NCBI RefSeq assembly: GCF_041146795.1
Contig: NC_135185.1
Span: 26,905,529 to 26,969,528, forward strand
Length of the DNA stretch: 64,000 nt
From: Maylandia zebra
Lineage: Eukaryota; Chordata; Actinopteri; Cichliformes; Cichlidae
Direction: 5' to 3'
Shown here in pieces: positions 12,440-23,845 of this stretch (position 1 is the first letter of the stretch; each line of letters begins with the position of its first letter). The notes below the pieces were generated by a model. That model did no database searches, had not been told where the DNA came from, and saw only the letters and a list, made by a program, of their open reading frames with translations. A program made the position numbers and the translations under genes.

Positions 12440-12872
12440 CACGCACAAGGGTTAGGGTTAAATTTAAAAACTGTACTTTTGAGTTAAAATATATATTTAT
12501 AATTTTAATAAATGACAAATTAAAAAGGCATGAACATTTTGTATCGAAAAAATACCGAACCGTGACACCAAAGTATCGAACCGAACCGTGAATTTTGTGT
12601 ATCGTTGCACCCCTAATATATATATATATATATATATTAGGGGTGCAACGATACACAAAATTCACGGTCCGGTTCGTTGCACCCCTAATATATATATATA
12701 TATATATTAGGGGTGCAACGATACACAAAATTCACGGTTCGGTTCGATACTTTGGTGTCACGGTTCGGTATTTTTTCGATACAAAAAAAATGTTCATGCC
12801 TTTTTAATTTGTCATTTATTAAAATTATAAATATATATTTTAACTCAAAGGTACAGTTTTTAAATTTAACCC

Positions 12873-12890
<18 letters not shown>
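12440..12890. repeat. ~450 bp near-perfect palindrome built from hAT terminal sequence with (TA)n cores
   Basis: Left arm about 12450-12620 and right arm about 12704-12880 are reverse complements over ~175 bp, differing by about two substitutions and one T-run length change. Between them sit two (TA)n cores (about 12616-12638 and 12687-12708) and a third, shortened copy of the terminus (12637-12690). Each core is flanked by ...CACCCCTAA and TTAGGGGTG..., so the terminal sequence appears three times in alternating orientation. It is either two tail-to-tail hAT ends or a fold-back rearrangement. Confidence 0.9.
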
Positions 12891-12913
<23 letters not shown>

Positions 12914-12915
<2 letters not shown>

Positions 12916-13484
12916 GTGGCTTGCAAAAGTATTCGGCCCCCTTGAACTTTTCCCACATTTTGTCACATTACAGCCACAAACATGAATCAATTTTATTGGA
13001 ATTCCACGTGAAAGACCAACACAAAGTGATGCACACGTGAGAAGTGGAATGAAAATCCTACATGATTCCAAACAGTTTTTACAAATAAATAACTGCAAAG
13101 TGGGGTGTGCGTAATTATTCAGCCCCCTTTGGTCTGAGTGCAGTCAGTTGCCCATAGACATTGCCTGATGAGTGCTAATGACCTATAGAGTGCACCTGTG
13201 TGTGATCTAATGTCAGTACAAATACAGCTGCTCTGTGACGGCCTCAGAGGTTGTCTAAGAGAATATTGGGAGCAACAACACCATGAAGTCCAAAGAACAC
13301 ACCAGACAGGTCAGGGATAAAGTTATTGAGAAATTTAAAGCAGGCTTAGGCTACAAAAAGATTTCCCAAGCCTTGAACATCCCACAGAGCACTGTTCAAG
13401 CGATCATTCAGAAATGGAAGGAGTATGGCACAACTGTAAACCTACCAAGACAAGGCCGTCCACCTCAACTCACAGGCTGAACAA
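12914..13484 (+). mobile_element. truncated Tc1-like element, 5' half
   Basis: A TA dinucleotide (12912-12913) at the end of a (TA)n tract is followed by the terminus CAGTGGCTTGCAAAAGTATT. The outer repeat (near 12919-12945, AAAAGTATTCGGCCCCC) is echoed by an inner one at 13108-13135 (TAATTATTCAGCCCCC), the IR/DR layout of fish Tc1 elements. The transposase start follows at 13283. The element stops abruptly at about 13484, where a (TA)n palindrome begins, so the catalytic DDE domain and right inverted repeat are missing. Confidence 0.9.
13283..13480 (+). pseudogene. Tc1-like transposase, N-terminal fragment
   Basis: Sixty-five codons of a Tc1/mariner transposase, against roughly 340 in a complete protein. 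The fragment covers the first paired-like helix-turn-helix that binds the terminal repeats (residues about 8-50, including VIEKFKAGLGYKKISQALNI and STVQAIIQKWKEYG) and the start of the linker to the GRPPQLTG box. It is clean until the TGA at 13478-13480, where the sequence departs from a Tc1 element into a (TA)n palindrome. The AT-hook-like RQGRPP motif is present. The second HTH and all three catalytic acidic residues are absent, so it cannot transpose by itself. Reading frame quality suggests the truncation is fairly recent. Confidence 0.9.
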
Positions 13485-13519
13485 TATATATATATATATA
13501 TTGTTCAGCCTGTGAGTTG
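13466..13519. repeat. (TA)n-centred palindrome, 19 bp perfect arms
   Basis: Left arm 13466-13484 (CAACTCACAGGCTGAACAA) and right arm 13501-13519 are exact reverse complements around a (TA)n core. The left arm is genuine Tc1 transposase sequence, so the right arm is an inverted copy of the truncation point. Confidence 0.95.
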
Positions 13520-13521
13520 TG

Positions 13522-13599
13522 TGAAACACCCCATGGACACCCTCCTGGATTTATATATATATATATATAAATCCAGGAGGATGTCCATGGGGTGTTTCA
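13522..13599. repeat. (TA)n-centred palindrome, 32 bp arms
   Basis: Left arm 13522-13553 (begins TGAAACACCCCATGGACA) and right arm 13568-13599 are reverse complements with a single mismatch, around a short (TA)n core. The arms are unrelated to the adjacent Tc1 or hAT sequence. It is separated by two bases from the preceding palindrome. Confidence 0.95.
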
Positions 13600-16500
13600 T
13601 TTTGAGTTGCTATCTGTCACATGGGTAAACTAATCAGAGAGACAGATGAAAGGTGGGGGCTAGAGGAGGGGTCAGCTACTCAGTGATGGCTTCCTCTGAT
13701 GGCAGGGTGACCCCTGAACCCCTGCTAGAGGATCCCGGGTAAGGGATAAGCCATCTGTGATGATGAAACTGAGAATGCTAGCTCCCAGGGACTGTGATGA
13801 CTTAATCCAACCTACACAATCTGTCCTATGCATAAAATTCTATTGATACAGATTTATTTAATATTTGCAAAGGGGGTTTGTTTAAAAAATTGATAAGCTT
13901 TTGCTCAGTTCCTCTACAGTAAAACAAATGTTTAATGCATTCATCCTTAAGGACAGGTGAAGCTCAAACCAGAAAAGCATAAATAAAAGCTAGACTTTTC
14001 CATGTTTTCCTTTTAAGGCTTGTTTGGTGTAATGAATTTTCCATCTGCCTTCAAAGCCCAAATCCAGTCATCCATTTATACATTTATAATTGGACATGTT
14101 GCATAAACCAGATTCCTGCACTCAATGGAGCCTTTCATGGCACACTAATCAGATCAGACGCCACCAGACAACAGATATATTTACTTGCATCATGTCAGAA
14201 CAAGCCTCACTTGAAACAAAATACGCTTACACTTTGGATAAGGTGTCTGTGTACAGCAGCAAACAAAAACAGCCGGGAGAAACATGGAGTCATGGAGTTC
14301 AGCCACATCATCAGTTTGCTCTCACTGTACCGTGCTCTCACTGTACCGTCCCCTAAGTGCTGGTCAAATGAACAGCAACAGCTCCGCAGCAGAGAAGTTG
14401 TAAAAAGTTAAAAGAAATCCCCCCCCAGTGAACTGAAAGCAAATTTTCACCGCCTTTCTTCTCTGCACGGAAGCAGTATGAACCTAATGCTCAGGGGAGG
14501 GGACATTAGACTGTTTATAGTTTATTAATTGTTTCTGAGGGAGTGGCAGTCCAAGCGTGACCTGCTGTTAACTACCATATAAAACATCCACATGTTCACA
14601 ACATCTGGGGGCTTCAAAGTAAACAATACAGTGAAATATAGTTTGAACATATTACATTTTTTCTGGCTCGAGCAGAAGTCACGTCTGTCTCGGCAGCTGC
14701 TTGGCCTTTTTAACTCCCTCAGTCGTGTCGGCACATGTCCACTGTCAGGGAGCAGTGCCAAAAGCGACCACTGTGTTCAATTATATTCCAGTAATTGTGC
14801 ATGATACACATTAATCAAATCTAATAATCAGTTTTAAACAGCATATGGTTAGCAGAGCTGCACTGTAAAGTGGAGAATATCTCCAAAAAAAAAACTTCAC
14901 TTAGCAAGTAAGTATTCTGAACCTTAGAATACATTAAGTTAAAATGTCATAATCAACTTTATAACGACCAGAAATGTAATTTCAAAGCCAGCTGAGGTTT
15001 ACAGATGCAAACGAGCATAGTAAACAACTGAATGAGGTCTCTGTGTGTGCGCGCGTGTGTTTGACTGGGTGTATGTGTGGGGCATAAAACACAGAGTTGG
15101 AATTAATTCTAATGTCATTAAAGTCTGGCAGAGTATCACATTATTTACATGATGTAACCTTCCTCTGCCAGGACATGTCACTCAGGACTCCATCTGCTAT
15201 AGCTGCCACACAGGGGATCATTTTGAGTGTGTATATGGCCGCGAATGCGGGTCTGTGTGTGTATGTGTTTGTGCAGACACCATGATAATACAGCCTCTAA
15301 TACGTGACCTAAGTGATGGCCTAAAGCTGTCAGCTCTTTCCTGTGGGAAGAAGAGGACAGCTAAACAACTGATTATCTGTTCCAGTCATCCACAAATACT
15401 ACAGACAATACCTCGCTGCCAAGAGAACATAGTTCAAGTGTGACATGTGCATGCACGCGCTCGCGTGAGAGATGAGGGGAAGCCTGCAGTGTAGTATGTC
15501 TTTTTCTCTTTAAGTCATCACAATCTCTCCCTTATAATTGGCTGAATTAAATTTGTTAATAAGAGATTTTGATGTGGTAAATGTATTTAGGTACTTCAGG
15601 CAGGCCTCTTTAATTTAATCCTCGGTTTGCAGTTGTCCAGAGGCATTTATGAATTGATTGAGCTGTCATCTGCTTTGATGTTTTCCTCATTTTTCTTTCC
15701 ATATTATTCTTTTATCCCCCACCCTGTTTTTATACCCACAAAATGAACTAGTTCCACAATGGGGCCTCTTTATTAAGTTCACCTGTTCACTTAAAAGTAA
15801 GCAGGCATGTTAAATATTTCTACTGTCCTGTCTATTTTTATGTTTCTTCTGTTTTAACATGATCAAACAGGAAGGCACACATTTCCTGTCTTTGGACCGT
15901 GCGGACTGAATGGTAACATCAGCAGGGATACGCACATACTTTCATCTTCTTTTCATATTCTTCCACTTACTCACTTTGTCAGTCTATCATGCTCTCACTG
16001 TCTTTGTGAGGCGTGCTTCTGTAAGTGTGTCTACTCACTTTCACACACACAAAGAAAAAGGTAACAAAGTTTTGGTGGAGCTTTGAGTTTTCCCTTGATC
16101 TGAATACAAAGCTCTGTGGTTCGTGTCGGCTCACGTTTTGCTTCCACTGCAGCTCAAAGAGCTAATTGTGCTCAGCAACATCCCAGTGTGATACAATCAC
16201 TGACTAATGCATTAGCCATCGTCGTGTTTGATGGAGACACAAACACACACAGAAGTCCCGGCGCCGCTCTTAACACACCTCAACTCTTGTGATGTAGATA
16301 TGGGAGACTTGTCGTGGGTGCTCGCTTGTTTTGATGGTGGTCCGTGTCGTGGCAGGTTCACATGTTGTTTTGATCCCTGCTGTCAGAGCCCAGTGAGCTC
16401 ACACAGACACAGCTGGCTAGGGTGGAGCCAACAGGGGTACATAGGGAGTTGAAGGACATGGATCTTTGCCAGCACATTTTATACATAGTGCATATCTTAC

Positions 16501-17855
16501 AAGTACAGCTGAGAATTAGAGATAGTGGACCCTCGCCCCTCACTGCCCACCCTACCATCTGCCCACCTGGGGCTGGGGGCTCTGTGGCTTAGCTTCCATA
16601 TTACAAGGCTTGACAGCCCTTGCCCTCAATCAACCTCACACGCATGCACATGCACACATACACATCTTCCCTCCTCTTGTATTCCCTTTCTCCCATCACT
16701 TTTTTTTAGTGACAGAAGTATGTTAGTGTGAAAACTTGCTGCATATTAATGTCACTTTAAATAAGAGATTAGTGGTCTTTAACAGCAGCAAAGAGAGATG
16801 GCTGTATTTTCCTCTCTTTAATTTGGTTCTTACTCAGAAGGGACTACAAAGCCAGCGAAGGTCAGGTCTTAGTAAGGGTGTGTGTATGTGCATATATCTG
16901 GTGTCGAAAATGTGTCAGTGGGTGGTTCAGTGTCTCAATGGAGGTTGCAGGTCTCAGAGTGGATATAATTAGAAACTTCCGTGGAGCTTTAGGAAAAATA
17001 GTCCGCTTCCCCTCGCTTATTTTCCTCTCACCATTTATCTCTCTTCTCTGATGACACGATCGGGGAGTTAACCACCAAATCCATCTTTGTGTCTCAGCTT
17101 GCTCCTGTTTGTCTCTGCTGGTGTAAATCTCACATCCTGTTCCCCGTCAGCCAAATAAAACAGCAGGACTCGATAAAACACATGGAGGGGAATCCCGAGG
17201 AATCGGGATACATGACGCTTCAGTCGCACTGTCTCAATCCTCTCTGGAACAAAGGCTGATTAGAGGACTGAAATGTTTTGATGACTGATATTTGAAAGAT
17301 GAAAAAGATTAAATAATCTTTGTTTAAAACTAATTTAACAACTTGTAACTACATATTTCAACAAAGGAAGTAAAACACAAACAAATCTTTGCACAACTTT
17401 TTGCTGAAATTTATCATTTCCTCGGGTTATGTGTTTGAAGGTGAGAAGTTGTGGACGGTCTGATTTATAAATCATCGCTGCAGTCTCTGAGATGTCAAGA
17501 TACTGGTCACTCCCTCAAACTTGAAAGGGCATATACATTAAGAGATGACAGTTATTCGTTTGAACCTGTTGGCAGATAACAAAGAGAAAATTTCCCAGTG
17601 CTTTTTATCCCTGTACAGTTTTCTATGAATAATGACAGTAATGGCAGGTTACTAAGGATTGGCTGAGTGACTCATAGACCTTCTATTGGCCTGTTTAATC
17701 TCCTATAGCTGTTGAAGAGCTTGTAGAGGCACACATACACACACATTCCCATGTGCAGCTATATATTTGCATTGTGTTATATTACCTAAGCCACCAACGA
17801 GGGCTGTAGATACAGAAAAAAGTTAGCTTTAGCTTATACTAAAGGCCTCAAGTTA
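13600..17855. other. non-coding, nothing recognised
   Basis: No exon or RNA gene was identified. Minor items are a 16 bp perfect tandem duplication at 14317-14348 (TGCTCTCACTGTACCG twice), a short C-run near 14420, and a small hairpin near 17190 (ATCCCGA/TCGGGAT). Confidence 0.4.
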
Positions 17856-19194
17856 CAGTAAGGGGAATAATTATTTGATATCCTGCTGAATTTGTAGGTT
17901 TGCTCACTTCCAAAGAAATGAATGGTCTCTAATTTTTATGCTAGTTTGATTTTAATAGATAGACATGTTACATAAAATTTATTAACTGATTTGTATGTCA
18001 TTGAGTGAAATAAGTATTCGATTCCCTACAACGTAGCCAGACTACCACAGATTGGCTGTGTCCATGTGGCACACAGATTGCAATCAATCAATCAATAACA
18101 GATACTCCTGAGCTCACTTATTATGTGTATAAAACACATCTGTCCACCGTATCAGTTTCTTCTATTCCAACCTATCCACGATCACGAGGAAGACTAAAGA
18201 GCTGTCAAAGGATGTCAGGAATAAGACTGTAGACATGCACAATGGGCTACAAGGCCATCAGCAAGAAACTAAGTGAGAAGGTGACAACTGTTGAGATGAT
18301 TATTCAGAAATGGAAGAAATACAAAATGACCATCAACAACCAATAACCCGTGGTCTGGACCTCACGATGCAAGATCCTGCCTTGTGATTTAAGGATGATA
18401 AACAGTTGGGACCACAGTCACCAAGAAAACCATTTTTAACACACTACGCCATAATAAATGATGTTTTGCAGTCCGTACAAGGTTCCTCTGCTCAAGAAGA
18501 TACAGGGTACAAACCCGTCTTTGCCAGTGAACATCTAAATGATTCGGCAAAGGCTTTTGTGAAAGTTATGTGGTCGGATGTACTTGAAGTTACTTGACCT
18601 GCTGTGTTTGAAAGAAGAGAAATGCTGAGTGTGACTTAAAGAACTGCATCCAGACAGTCAAGCATGCAGGTGTAAACTGCAAAGGGTACAGGACAACTTC
18701 ACTGCACTGAGGGACCAATGAACTGGGCCATGTACCATAAAATCTCAGACAAGAATCTCCTTCGCTCAGCCAGACAAGATGCACATTATGGAGCAGGTCA
18801 TGGAGTGGCTTAGCCAGTCTCCAGACCTCAGTCCTAGAGACAATCTGTGGAGTGTGCTGAAACTTCGAAAGGCCTACAAATAGTCAGGAAACATGAAGGA
18901 CTTTCTGTAAAGAAGATTGGGCCAAAGTCCCTCCTGAGACGCAAACCTAGTGCCAATTACAAGAAATGTCTCGTCGCTGTGCTTGCCAAATAAAGTTTTG
19001 CCACCAAGTACTAAGCCATGTTTTGTTTGAGAATAAAATACTTTATTTGTGTGTGTTTTTTCTGGATTTGTGGTTGATATTCTGTCTGTCCCTATTAAAA
19101 TCAAACTATGATAAAAACTTAAAGATGTTCATTTCTTTAAAATTGGGCAACCTTACAAATTTAGCAGGGGATCAAATAATTATTTCCTTCACTC
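17856..19194 (+). mobile_element. decayed, nearly full-length Tc1-like element
   Basis: Left end 17856 onward (after TA at 17854-17855) and right end up to about 19194 are imperfect inverted repeats of ~110 bp sharing AATAATTATTTGAT, AAAGAAATGAA and TAGTTTGATTTTAATAG. An inner repeat (18008-18026, ATAAGTATTCGATTCC) echoes the outer one, giving the IR/DR structure. About 1.34 kb is a normal length for the family. Transposase pieces include the HTH at about 18250-18345 ([21 protein letters not shown], then a stop) and the last catalytic block at about 18800-18860 (SPDLSPRDNLW). Frameshifts and stops are numerous. No TA duplication is left on the right. Confidence 0.9.
18250..18900 (+). pseudogene. 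Tc1-like transposase pseudogene
   Basis: Recognisable transposase segments are scattered over frames. An N-terminal HTH peptide ends in [13 protein letters not shown] followed by TAA. A middle part near 18500-18600 resembles the central catalytic region only loosely. A C-terminal block reads EWLSQSPDLSPRDNLWSVLK. In functional Tc1 proteins this block is SPDLNPIENLW, with the Glu as third catalytic acid of the DD34E triad. Here it is Asp, preceded by Arg. With the stops and frameshifts, the gene is inactive. Confidence 0.85.
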
Positions 19195-22100
19195 AAGAAT
19201 GTTTCTGTGTTCCTAAGATTCATATTCCACTTTAATACAGCTAATTAAACATTTTAATCAAGGACAGCACTGAATTGATCTCAGTCCGTGCTAAAGGGAG
19301 TTTGTGTTAACTATACCACTGTGATTATTCCTGCTTCACTAGAGCTGTCACTCACCCATCAGCTCTCATTTTTGCCACTACCGTGACAGAAGACCAGGAA
19401 AAACAAAGAGCTGAACCCATCCCTGACTTATAATTAATCTCTTGTCGACTTCTATTGACACATCCTCTCTTTGATTGAATAATTGCCTAAGTGCCACAAG
19501 CTTCTAGGATTGAGTCATAATCCTGAATAAGATATGACCAACTTTGGTCACCTCGTTCACTACAATTAGCTCATCATTTGCTTGGCTGCGAGAACAGCAG
19601 CTCCCCATCTGTTGTGCTCTGGTTATGGACAGCAGTTTTGGGGTTCATTTTTTTTCTACAGAGCCTGGCAACAAGTTCTCATTTGACTCCTTGTACAGTT
19701 AGATGAAGTGTGTGAAGGTACTGACACGTGCGCAAATAAATTCACATGCATGTCTGCACACTCTGACAAGTGCAGTTTCTCACATTATACTACCGCTGCT
19801 CAAACCCAACCACAGCAAACCACACGCACACACCTCCCTACACACATGCGCTCGCAAATACATGCATATCTACCCACCTGCCCGCAAAGCATTCCCACAC
19901 CTCACACATAAACAGCCTGGCATCTGTCACAGCTTGGGTGGGGGTGGGGTCACACATGTACATGCACGCACACACACACAACAACACACCCAGAAACACA
20001 AACACAGTCCTCTTGTCTACAGTGAACGTACCCTTTTGACCCTTTGACAGGTACATGGAGGATCTCAAAGTGAGAGGAGAAGCCTCAGAGCAGGTCTACA
20101 AGTCAGAGATGTGCCCTCTCCATAGGTAGCTGTCTAACTCCTCAGGACTCCAGGGGATGGCTGTGCCTCTTGCAGGAAGCCATAACTCTCCTCTCAGGAA
20201 GTGAGGTGTGTCTGGAGTGTTATCTACATCTGTCTTGGAAAGAAGCGGGAGCACAAGAGGTCAGACAAGAATGGGACCACTTATATCATGTTTTATGTAT
20301 GACGTGTGGCATGTGTTTGAATATTTACATGTGTCTGAAGGTGATGCAAATAGAGAGGGAAAAAAACTGGGAAGAAGTTCAGACAACTCTGCTTCCTTTG
20401 TCGACAAAGAGTCTCTATAAACAGTTCAACATGATGCAATTCCAGAGTGGAACCAGTAACAACCACATTTTTTTTCTATCTATTGATCAGAGCCCGAGCT
20501 GCATATATTAGGGTTTGTATTTCAGTCATCAAGTCCCTATTGACAACTAAATTCAATTATCTGTCCTAAAACTTTTTAATCAAACAGATGAACGTAAATA
20601 TTTTGCTGCATTAACTTATCGCTTCTTTAAACAACAGCAGTGACCTTCAAATGATGCCAAAAGTTTCTTTCTTTCCCGTTCTTGATGGTGTGACAAATTC
20701 CCTCCGGTCCTAAGTATGTCGAACGACCCCTGAAATAAAACGTTTGAAGAATATAAATGATCAGCCCCCACAATGTGGAGCTAAAAGCTTTCAGGGTGAT
20801 CCTTGTGAACTCTTAGAACACTCCCAGGCATATAATTAAAAGGTAGTTTCTAATTTCTATGAGAGTAAATTAGCACCTCGGCTTCATTGTTACACCGTGG
20901 CTGGTGGCAGGTAGCCTGGGGAGATGGATTGAATGGATCAGAGAGGGTTGGACAGTCACTGGATAATTTTGACAACGGGGTTCGGGGGTATCATCCATCA
21001 CTCAAGTGCTTACATGAAAGTTTTGACAGGTAGAGGTCATGGCAATGTGGCAGGAGCCAACAGAGATGGATGCCTTTAATTTGGGTAATGAAGAGTTAAC
21101 CATCTTGGGAGAGCAAGAGGAGCGTTAAATAGGAGAGCCATTCGCCATTAAAAGAAAGTCTTATTTAATTCCTCCAACCCTAATGAAAGACATCGAAACA
21201 CAATCCTTGATTGACAATGAGGCCCCAGCTGTAATTCCCTGCAGACAGTTCACTTAAGTTCCCTCCCTTGTTAATCTCAAATATAATGAATTGCAAAACT
21301 AAGGTTAAACGTGGCAGCGTGAATTCATTATCACTAATATGTTAAACCATAAGATGATTTACAGTGTGGTCTCTCTCTTATTTTCATTAACGGTGAATGG
21401 CTTTGATTTAGTCGAGATTCCGCTGGCCTGTTCATTCTCACCATCAATCTTGCCGTCTTGGTCATTGTCCTCTTTTATATCTGACCCCTTCGCTCGAAAA
21501 TGGAGCGAAGAATGGAAATATGTTGGAGCCGACAACCTGGTGAAAAAAATTATTATTCTGCTTTTTAGTGTGAGTACAAGACCCCTTTTTATCGCTTCCT
21601 TGCAAATTATATTCATCCCGAGCTGTCATTCAACTTCATCCTTGACCCAGGTCTTATTGTTCCAGGCTTAATGGTAGTGCTTGTGCCGAGATAACGGTTA
21701 ATGCTCCGCTGTCTAGCAGCAAAGACCTGCAAATGCTATCTTACACTAAAACACCGGGGACCCTATCTGCATACTGAGCTGATATTTATATGGACATTCA
21801 TAATCCATGTACCTGTTCCCCGTTCATTAACCAAAAGAAAAAGTATTTGAAATGCAAGTTTCTTTCCAAAGTATAATTCCAATATGCCAACCACAAACTA
21901 TACTGACATACCTTTGCAGGCACTGTGTGGCTTGGGCAACACTCCCTGTTTATTCATATTAATGCTTGAAGGAATATCATACATAAGTCATCCCAGTAAG
22001 TTTATACACTCTCAAGCAACATGGCACAGGCCCAGTTTACCTCACCAAAAATGATATATTTGGATTGTCTTCCTGTACTCTGTGTAATGTTTGTGTGTAA

Positions 22101-23694
22101 ATACACATATTATTACAGTATAGCTCTGAGCATGTATGCATACTACCAGACCACAAGATTACTGTGCATAAAAGTGACAAATTGTAACACTGCATCAAGG
22201 AGAGGCTATGCTGAGTGATAGGAAGGTTATGGACTCCTAATGACAGGGTTTTAAAGCTAGAGCTTCTACTAATTGGGGTGATGTGTCCATTCCTTTGTCC
22301 CCCCAAGACATGTCTAGCTACCAGGGATTAGCCATGATTAAGGTGCTGGTCTTCCTGGTGCTTGAAGACCCCTCATGGTATTTATCCATAGTGGTCAGAT
22401 TATTCCAGTGATGGACACCTAGAGATCACAGGGGTTGTGATATATCTTGATAGTTAGTATGAGGCCTATTATAGCCACTTTCATTTGGGTGGCTTTAAAA
22501 GTTACATATATCAGCAGGCACATTCAAAGAGGCAGTGTAATATTTATGCAGTGGGATTGTTATATAAAAGTAGTTCAAAACCAATGCCTCAGGATATTTT
22601 TCACATTTTCTTGTTAAAAGAAAAGGGAGGCATAAAAAACACAATTACAGAGTGTAAAATCATTATGTTCTGTTGGCAAACAATTTAGTCTAGCATCACA
22701 CTAAGTGCGCTATAATGGTTCTCCCCAATTACCAAGACACTAATTATGTGTTGCTTCCTCCACAGGTTTATCTGGAACACAGTGTTTTATGAGCTGCCCT
22801 TTTATTCTTTCAATAGTTTCGTGGTAAAACTGCAATATGACTAAAGCACAGTCTTATTTCTTTATGACAATAGTTGCGCTGATCTTAAGGGGAATAAAAA
22901 CTCCTGAAGTGAAAAATGAGAACAAAGCTTCTGTCTGAAAGTCAGCAATCATAATTCCCAGCACTTATTCATTACAAGGATTCATACAATGAATCATATT
23001 GTGCAAAAAGAATAAACATTAAGCATGAAAATTTATTCAGCATCTCCTTTCCTACTTTTCAACAACTGATTCCCTTTGGCTACTATTAAACACTGCAGTA
23101 GTCACAATGAACTCCTTTCCAAAGAAGAAAAAAAACATTCTCATTTAAACCATTACTGTTACTCTGGGTTTGAAATGATCAAAAATCCTCAACCTTCTCT
23201 TTTCTTTCTTTAGTCTGTGCCTGTTCCAAAGGAACTTCTCTCTGTGTTTTCATTTGTGAAGCAATCTGCGAATTTAAAGGGAGCAGAACACTCTACCTTG
23301 TTAAAATGAATTGTCATGTATGCTTGACAGACACTTATAATGAGATTAGTGTAAGAACCTCAAAGAGGAAATGTTAGAAATAAGAGAAGCGCTAATCCGC
23401 TCACACTTTTATGACTAAATTCATTCTCTCTATGGTTTCTCGAAACTTTGCTTTCCTGTTCATTATCCGAATTGTCTTACAGCTCTCATCTTGTAATCCT
23501 GAGCTCCTCTATTGACACTCGAACTCAGTTTAAAAAGATCCCATGAGACTGGAATAATAAAGTGGAGATTTTGTGTCGCTCATATCAGATCTGTGTTAAT
23601 ATTTTGTATGCAGGGATAAATCCTGCTTATGTTTTAAGACATAGATTACCTCCACACATTACATTAAGGAGTTAAGAAATCATAATAATGTTAA
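19195..23694. other. non-coding; candidate regulatory DNA around 21.1-21.65 kb
   Basis: No exon recognised. A CA-rich low-complexity stretch lies at about 19800-20010. The block at about 21160-21640 is repeat-free with several TAATTA/AATTC-type homeodomain-like words and balanced complexity, which is how conserved enhancers often look, but no alignment was possible. Confidence 0.35.

Positions 23695-23845
<151 letters not shown>

Larger units (their letters stand above)
11037..12623 (+). mobile_element. degenerate hAT DNA transposon remnant(s), BED-finger type
   Basis: The right end (about 12530-12623) carries the repeated CGAACCG/CGGTTCGG terminal pattern ending in TTGCACCCCTAA, a common fish hAT-type terminus. 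The left end holds related motifs (GAACCGTTCGATACAG, TTCGGTTCGGTACG) but has lost the extreme terminus next to a (TG)n run. Inside is a broken BED zinc finger in two pieces. At 11360-11403 the translation has a C-x2-C pair followed by a MGGN-like stretch. At 11546-11600 it reads GNTTNMTAHLRRHHPSAK. Between them lie ~145 bp with a CACTAG junction, which looks like an intron. This is characteristic of ZBED-like hAT transposases. No catalytic domain is readable and stops are frequent. A second hAT-like 5' fragment may be nested from about 11786. Confidence 0.65.

Noticed and set aside
12381..13098. Overlapping frames on both strands sharing the same peptide segments
   Set aside because: The shared peptides come from the inverted hAT termini, not from protein-coding genes.
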